Positions 56,901 through 64,000 of a stretch of DNA of 64,000 nt are shown piece by piece; the stretch's first letter is position 1; every line of letters starts with the position of its first letter. The stretch is from Diploscapter coronatus (taxonomy: Eukaryota; Nematoda; Chromadorea; Rhabditida; Rhabditidae). Below the pieces are notes generated by a model that worked only from the letters and a program-made list of their open reading frames with translations, did no database searches and was not told where the DNA came from. Position numbers and translations under genes: made by a program. The stretch covers positions 58,729,249-58,793,248 of the forward strand of contig OZ038423.1 of assembly GCA_964036155.1 (NCBI GenBank), written 5' to 3'.

Positions 56901-59900
56901 TAGGTTTGGTAAGGCAAGCACAAGTTATAGAAAGAGGTGGCCTTTCAAAAAATTTAATTTAAATAAATCAAGTTATCGAGCTCGCTTCTTAAATAGGCAT
57001 GAAACAAGGTGCGTTCCAGATCTAAAACTCCCGCTCCAATCAAAATACGGGCGTTGTCCTTTATCTTTCTTCCTTCAATGAGCGAGAAAAGAGGACATTC
57101 TCGTTTTTGATCGGAGATGAAGTTTTGGAATTGCTCAGCGTAATAATAACTTAATTTTGGAACAAAACTCGTGTTCCTGGTTTAAGTTAAATTATTTTGC
57201 TATTTTTGGTATACATTTTAGTATTTTTTGGAAAAATTTCAACTTCGACTTCGGCTTCGAAAATTTTCAAATCAAATTATTGCTCATTTAAAAGGCGGGC
57301 TCAATAGAAGAATACGAAATGAATAGATGACGTGATAACAAGTCCTGTCTTTCCCACACATTGTCCTACTTTAACCAGATCTTTATCTCTATCTCTAACT
57401 ATCGTCAATTCATCACGTCATCTCTACGTTTCAAACTTTTCGGTAAAATTGATTCAATTTGAAATTGCAGACAAACGGCGAGATTACGGAGTACGAGTAC
57501 GAAGTGACTCCTGCAGACAGCCGATACACAGTACAGAAGACGGCCAACAACATCCGAGGCACGCGGGCGCACATCACAAATCTGCAGCCGCAAACCAGAT
57601 ACAATGTCAAGGTCAGGGCCTACACTGCAAGAGGGCCTGGTCCATGGTCACAAGACCTCATCGTCCAGACAACTTCCTCAGGAAATGTACAGGCTCCTCC
57701 CTATGTGAAGGTCGTTAACACGGGAGCTGACAATGCCCACCTGCTCTGGCAATCGCCTTATCCCAATCCTGGCTACATCGACAAATACAGGTGCAGATAC
57801 GCCCCTACAGGCACGCAACAATACCAGGAAAAGCAGTTCCCTGCAGTCTCGCCCTGTCAGCAGCAAATTCTCCAACAACAGCGTCTTCCACCCACTCCAC
57901 CAGGCGCGCGAGTCCACTGCGGCAGAATCGACAATCTCCGCAACGAGCAGAGCTACGACTTCCAAGTGGCCGCCCACGTGCAGAATCAAGGCTGGTCTCC
58001 CTACTCACAACCCGAGAGAACGGTCGTCTCTGATGCAGCCATCGATGTGACTTCAGTGACGAAGACGGGCGGCACGGACAGAAGCTTGAACATCGCGTGG
58101 GATGTGCGCGAACAGGACAAAACGAGGGTGACTGCGTTCAGAATCATCGTCACTCCAATGGACAACTCCGACAGACCGCAGACGTTCAACGTCGACCGAG
58201 CCACTTACCAATATCGCATTGACAATCTGCGTCCGCGCACCGCATACAATGTGACTGTGTCCGCTGCAACGCAGAAGATGATCTGTGGAGGCAGAGCCAC
58301 AATCATGGCCACAGACGCCACTCCACTCATGGCGCTGACTGTCGCCCCGCGAATCATCGCCGAACACCCTACAAGCATCACAATTGAATGGGACTACAGG
58401 AACAGAGAGGCTGGCGGATTCATCATCGACTACAGAATTGAGGGAGGCGCTTGGCAGCAGTACTCGAGGAGAGTGCCTGCGAATCCATCGCAAGTCACCT
58501 ATCAGGGGACAGTGGATGGTTTGCCCACCAACACCGTCGTCGATCTGCGAGTTCGAGTGGTCAGTCAGACCAACGAAATCAGCCCGCCTTCGCCGGAAGT
58601 CAGAGGCAGAACCAAGTGCTCGGCGCCTACTCAGCCCCCACAGGGAATTCGTCTTGATTCGCCATCCATCAACGAGGTCCGCGTTTCTTGGACTCGACCT
58701 CCCAAGCAAACCTGGATGTGCGATCAGTTGGACGTGGAGATCGCATACAGGAAAGGAAACGAGCCTGAGAAGACGATTCGAGTGCCCGGAGACCAGACCG
58801 AATACACCTTCCCTGCAGAGCCGAATCAGAAGTGGGTCGTCAAGCTGAAGGCCACCAACCAAATGGGGTCCAGTCCCTGGTCCCCCGAGGTGTCGCTCAC
58901 AACTCGACAAGGCGCGCCTGGATCTGTGAGGGACTTGCGAGCCAAAGCGCTCTCTCCGAATGAAGTTCACGTCTCCTGGCTGGCTCCTCTCGTGCAGCGC
59001 GGCACGATCGTCGGCTACGACATCAGCTATCGACTCAAGTACAGACTGGCCTGTCCTGATGAGGAACCGAGGGATGTGAGCAGAGACTTCGTCACCATCT
59101 ACAATCACAAAGATCTCGACTACACCATCACCGGTCTGCTGCCCTACTCGCTCTATGAAATCAAGGTCCGAGCCAGAACAACTGAACTCGGTCCTGAAGA
59201 GACCGTGGAAGTGGCCACAGAAATGCAGCCGCCCTCTGCCCCTCCACTCAACCTGCAACTGGCCTATGCACTCGAACGCTCCCTCGCATTCCAATGGGAG
59301 CCTGTCGACTGCTCGCAGAGACACGGACACATCGTCAATTACGAATACGAGATTCTGGGACAGGACGACTGGGCCAAGTTGGAGAGGCAGATCGCCAACA
59401 CTTCTGAGCAGAGAGTCACCATTGATGGACTCACTCCCTACACCAAATATGTCGTCAGAGTCAAGGCCTACAACAGCGTGGGAGGAGGACCGAACACCGA
59501 GAATCTGGATGTTATGACTGCAAAGGCGAACGCTCCTCTGCCTCCACAGGACTTGGTCGTTGCCCAGGAAGGACCCGACTTCTGGATGGTCTCCTGGCTG
59601 CCGCCCTATCCTCCCTACGGCCCTCACGATGCACACAAGATTCGCTACCAGCTGCTTGGCACAGACAAATGGGTGGAAGTGGAGAAGATGATTGGGGACC
59701 CGGCACTGAAATGCCCGACTGAATCACCCCGCTTCTGCTTCAACGCGACAGGCCTCGAATCGGGCAGTCAGTACAAAGTGCAGGTAGCAACTCGAATTGA
59801 GGGAGGCAGTTTCGGCCCGTGGAGCAAACACGTCATCGCCAACACGCTCAAAGTGCTGCCCGATGCCCCTGGCTCGATTCACTTGATCGAGAAGACAGAC

Positions 59901-62900
59901 CATTCGCTGCACATCAGATGGACTCCCCCCAACGATCCGAAGGGAGAAATCACCCAATACCGACTCTCCATTGTGTCCCTCGACGACGCCAACGACCGCA
60001 AGAGGACATACACTGTGGACCATCCAACTCTGACTTATCTGTTCGATGATCTGAACCCAGAAACACGCTACAACATCTCGATTGCTGCGGGCACGAAGCG
60101 AGGATTCGGCAATGAGATCTGGACGGCCTACTCAACCGATCCATTCAACATCCCCGTTCTCATCAGGGCTCCTCAGGTTGGACTTCATTTTCTGAACTGC
60201 TTGAAAGCAATAGGAATAAGAAAGAACTCTTCTCCAAATAAGTTGGAAAAGAATTTCCTTAAAAAACCTTTATTCTATTGTCTAAAAATTATTCGAGGAT
60301 CAGAACTTGCTGAACTTTAATAATTTCCTTCCTATACTGTGATGCTGAGTTTCAATTCCATTGTTATAAAACTGAGAAAAATCACGAACTTTCAGGTGAC
60401 TCCCGATGGCGCCCACGCACTGGACATTGAGTGGAATGGAGTGGTGGATCCCAAGAACAGAGTCAAGGAATACGTCATCGAAATTCGCACACAAGACTCC
60501 AACATCTGGTCTGAGGTGGGAGGAAAGACGCCACACGACCCTGTCAAAAGGACGTACCTGAAGAAGATTGACAAGCTGGATGCCGACACGTTGTACATCG
60601 TGAGGATTAAAGTGGTCGATAAGAAGGACCGAGTGGGAGAGCCATCGCCAGAGGCACAGGGCAGAACTGGCTGTGCACCGCCCAGTTCCCCGCCCAGTAA
60701 CATCAACCTGGCTTCGCCCACCAACACGCAGGTCAAGATCAGCTGGCAGGCACCGCCGCAGTCCACTTGGAGATGCTCGAATATTCGCTACCGAATCGAG
60801 TATGTCACTGGGGATGGACAGAGGAAGCAGATCGACGAGCCAAGCACTTCCATCGAACACCTATTCGATTCCGAGCCAAACACGAAGTGGATCGTGAAGA
60901 TACAGACAGTTAATGATGCAGGCGAATCGCCTTGGAGCAAGGAGCTCACAATCACAACTGCAGAGGGCCCACCTGGCAAAGTGACTGGAATCATCACTAC
61001 TCCCAAAGGGCCGAAGACAATCGAAGTGACTTGGAAGAAGCCCACAGACACGAATGGAGTCATCACTGGATACACGGTCAGCTACAGACTCAAGTCGATC
61101 GGAGAGTGCGGTCCACGCAGTGGAGTGCCTATTGAGAAACATGTCAGAAGCGAGAAGCAGCTGCTAGAAGACCTCATTCCTGATGCTACCTACGAGATTT
61201 GGATCACTGCACACACGACTATGGCTGGACCGCAGTCAGAAGTCGTGACTGAGACGACAGAAGAAGCCATTCCTACTGGAGCCCCCTTGAATGTGAGAGT
61301 GTCTGGAGTTACATCCAATAGAGCTGACGTGACTTGGGCACAGCCCGAATGCGAGCAGCGAAATGGAAGGATAATCGATTATGCTTACGAACTGACGACT
61401 GCCAGCAAGTGGGGAGAGAATAAGACTGGCAATAATGCAGCCGAACGACTCACACTCGACGAGCTCACTCCATTCACCGAGTACAGGATCAGAGTGGCTG
61501 CAATCAACTCGGTCGGACAAGGACCCTTCACTGATTGGGTGTCCTTCACAACGCAGAGCTGTGCCCCTGGCCCGCCAACCGATCTGAGGGAGGAAGGCGC
61601 CTTCGAGCACGCAATCGAGACCTCCTGGTTGCCTCCTTATCCTCCAAACGGAAACATCGATTTCTACAAGATTCGCTACACTCTAAGCGGAGAGGCTAAT
61701 TACAAAGAAGTGCGAGTGGATGTCGACCGACTGGAATGCTCTGATGCTGCGAAGAAGAATCGACTCTGCTACAGAGTGGCCGATCTCGAACCCGAACAGG
61801 AATACACCATTCAAGTGGCTGCCAGAACTGACAATGGACACTGGTCTGATTGGTCTGATGAGTTGGTTGCAAAGACTGAAAAACAGACGATTCCTGTGCT
61901 CGAGAGGGAACTCGAAGTGATCGACACAAAACCCAATTCGATCACTCTTCGATGGGAAGGACTGCCCAATGACCAGGCTGTTCACGTGGTTGGATACGTG
62001 CTCGAATACAAGTCAGAAGCCGATGACAGCAAATGGGAGGAGTACAATGGGGTGGTGAAACATCGCAAGAACAACAACGAGTACAAAATGACTGTGAAGG
62101 ACTTGGAAACGGCCACTCTCTACTTCTTCCGATTGAAGGTGGTCGGCAAAAACGACAAGAGAGGCGCCCCCGGCCCTGAGACAAAGGCCTCCACCAGCTG
62201 CGGCAAACCTGAGGAGCCTCCTTCAGATCTGCAGGCAGAAAGCATCGACTTCGACACTGTCAAGTTGACCTGGAAGAATCCGGCAGAGGACACCTGGAAG
62301 TGCGACGCCGTTGCCATTGTGATTGAGTACGTGAACACGACTTCCAGAGGAAATTGGACAATTGAAATCGATGCCCCTACGGAGCTGATCATTCCGACTG
62401 CGCCTGGCACGAAGTGGGAATTCCGCGCAAAGACACAGACCGTAGAAGACAGTGGAAAGCCGCAGTCCAGCAGATGGAGTGACAAGGTGAAGCTGTCGAC
62501 GACGACTATGCCTGGAGAGATATTCGTCACTGTCGAGCCGACTGGACCTCGGGAAGCTCTGCTCACTTGGGCCCTGCCTGAGAAGGACAGCAAATGGAAC
62601 TATGGAGTCGATATCACATACAGACTGAAGCAGTTGGGAGGATGCAATGAGAAGGCGACTGGCAGTCACGAGCCCGTCACCAAACTGAACGTGCAGGAGA
62701 AGCAGGTCGTTCTTGATGGACTCGTGCCTGGAAGTCTATATGAGGTAACATTTACAGAGAAAAAATGATACTTGAATCAAATCATTTAAATTTGCAGGTC
62801 GTCGTAACACCACGAAGACCACCTTCTCTTCACTCTTCGATCGTCCCTCCAAAGACCGTCCGCACATTCAGAACACACAGCGATGTGCCCACCGGTCCGC

Positions 62901-64000
62901 CTCAGAATTTGCAGAACACGGCCAGAAAGGACACAGAGCTTGGATTCAAGTGGGAAGCGCCTGAATGTATCCATCAGAATGGAAATGTCACCCAATACGA
63001 GTATGTGCTGGTGGGAATGGACGAGTGGAACAAGGGCACCCGGGAAGGTGTCACTCCGCGATTGAATGCAGTCATCGACCAACTCATGCCCGGCTCGCTC
63101 TACAGCATCAAAGTTCGAGCCTACACCGCTGAAGGCCCAGGCCCTTGGTCGGACGATGTCGAGGCTAAGACTACTGGCTCTGTCTGTGGTCTGCCCAGAG
63201 AGCTGTCCACGGTTCTGACTCGATCCAATCAAATCCAACTCACCTGGCTGCCTCCCTACCCCGAGAAGTCACAGGTCATTGCCTACCGAGTCAGATATGC
63301 ACTCAGTGCAGACGATCCTAATCCAACCGAAATCGAGCTGTCTGCAGACGAATTAAGCTGCTCTGGCTATAAGAGTTCCATCATTACTCCCACTCATCTG
63401 TGTGCCACAATCAAGGACGTCAAGCCAGCCACCACTTACCGCGTACAAGTACAGGCTCAATGTGCTTCTGGAGACTGGGGTGATTGGTCTGATGAGTACT
63501 TTACAACGACTCGGCCTTCGGACGAGCCGTTCACCGGAGGCAGTCTGAAGCTGCTCTCTGCCGGACACGACAATCTGCGAGTGAAATGGACTCCTCCCGA
63601 TGTAATCGGACAGAGCATTGACAACTACGATTTGTCCATTTCTGTGGCTTCGGAACTCGACCAAAACCCGAAGAAATTCAGCGTCCCAGCCTCTGAGTTG
63701 GAGTATCATTTCCGTGAATTGAGCCCAGTCACTCAGTACAATGTGACTGTGCAGGGACTGCAGGAAGGCAAACGACTCTGGTTCATCTCCAATATTTTCC
63801 CCACTACCGACATCGGTAAGCTTTTATTTTCGTTCTATTTAGACAAGGAAATTTATTCCAGGAGACAGCACTCTGCCAATTCCACCCCCAACAGACTTGC
63901 ATCTGATCGAGAAGAGCCACACGATGCTGCACGTCAGATGGGAGCCTCCTGAGATATTCGATCCTGAACTGCAGGAATTGGTCACTCACTACAGGTTTCG
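47974..64000 (+). CDS. let-805: Giant FN3-repeat adhesion protein, myotactin (LET-805) type, 5' part
   Basis: Signal peptide exon 47974-48052 (GPFLIWVLFILACTVSTG), preceded by TTTTCAG|GA, then a 1.77-kb intron and many short exons from 49826. Later exons are large: about 57471-60176, 60396-62744, 62798-63815, 63862 to beyond the window. By eye about 34 fibronectin-III domains are present, with typical W in strand B and Y..L/Y..V in strands F-G (for example TLQISWRPPVNPNG, LLPYSLYEIKVRA). LET-805 is the hypodermal transmembrane partner in fibrous organelles that anchor muscle to cuticle; it is known for about 30 FN3 domains. The assignment rests on size, signal peptide and all-FN3 makeup. The membrane segment and tail lie outside the window. 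A furin-like RRVRRS lies between domains 8 and 9. Confidence 0.75.
48053..49825 (+). other. Intron 1 of the let-805-like gene
   Basis: 1.77-kb intron between the signal-peptide exon and the first FN3 exon. No nested gene with supported splicing was found; the ORFs around 48523-49113 and 48967-49537 overlap on opposite strands and show no motif. Confidence 0.5.
51733..51760. repeat. GAA/AGA microsatellite in a let-805 intron
   Basis: About eight AGA units directly after the donor that follows GYEYI. Confidence 0.75.
56795..56947. mobile_element. MITE-like element in a let-805 intron
   Basis: TGAAAGACCACCTCTT at the left and AAGAGGTGGCCTTTCA at the right are inverted repeats (one mismatch in 16). 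They sit inside a roughly 700-base intron between FN3 exons, which is long for this gene region. A second imperfect inverted pair follows (CCAGATCTAAAACTCCCGC at about 57014 and its degenerate complement near 57120). Confidence 0.5.

Noticed and set aside
58053..59636. 527-codon minus-strand ORF inside the let-805-like gene
   Set aside because: Antisense shadow of a large FN3 exon with clear coding periodicity on the + strand.
1..64000. tRNA genes, rRNA and CRISPR arrays
   Set aside because: No A/B-box pairs with cloverleaf arms, no rRNA segments and no spaced direct repeats of CRISPR type were found by reading.

Overview
The window looks like nuclear DNA of a nematode. Evidence: a single-N-terminus, three-C-terminus GABA receptor locus (unc-49), a giant fibronectin-III adhesion gene of the myotactin/let-805 type, an nlp-43-type neuropeptide precursor (KQFYAWA-Gly), two LEC-1-type tandem-repeat galectins, and compact genes with many 40-60 nt GT-AG introns plus several GC-AG introns. 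The species cannot be named; it is not an obvious close Caenorhabditis relative. Gene models were built by hand from splice sites, phase and family similarity.

Left part (1-17 kb): the 3' end of a Cys-rich secreted/anchored protein (+), a GEMIN2 gene (-), a tandem duplication of a galectin gene (3396-4951 and 7818-9381) separated by two terminal-inverted-repeat elements, a Cys-rich secreted multi-module gene with two alternative 3' ends (10129-12398), an nlp-43-like neuropeptide gene (13132-14401), then about 4 kb of pyrimidine-rich DNA without a recognisable gene.

Centre (18.4-28.9 kb): an unc-49 ortholog. One shared ligand-binding region (18388-20791) ends in a phase-1 splice donor. It is followed by three complete C-terminal modules (21619-24680, 24903-26851, 27825-28906), each with its own M1-M4 and stop, and each starting with an acceptor in matching phase. 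The intron after the shared donor carries a 17-nt sequence (20986-21002). Exact reverse complements of it lie upstream of module B (16 nt, 24805-24820) and of module C (17 nt, 26987-27003). This is the docking-site/selector geometry of competing RNA structures in Dscam-type alternative splicing, here apparently choosing whole receptor C-termini. It is the main discovery candidate. A small unrecognised gene sits on the opposite strand inside a module A intron.

Right part: rps-28 (-) divergent from an APC7-like TPR gene (+), an RGP1 gene (-), lipoyl synthase (-) divergent from a small unknown gene (+), a large 21-nt minisatellite with inverted arms (38.6-39.9 kb), a C2H2 zinc-finger gene (+), a methionine-R-sulfoxide reductase gene (+), a nearly 5 kb pyrimidine-rich intergenic stretch, and from 47974 to the window end a let-805-like gene with about 34 FN3 domains, many in a six-domain higher-order repeat.
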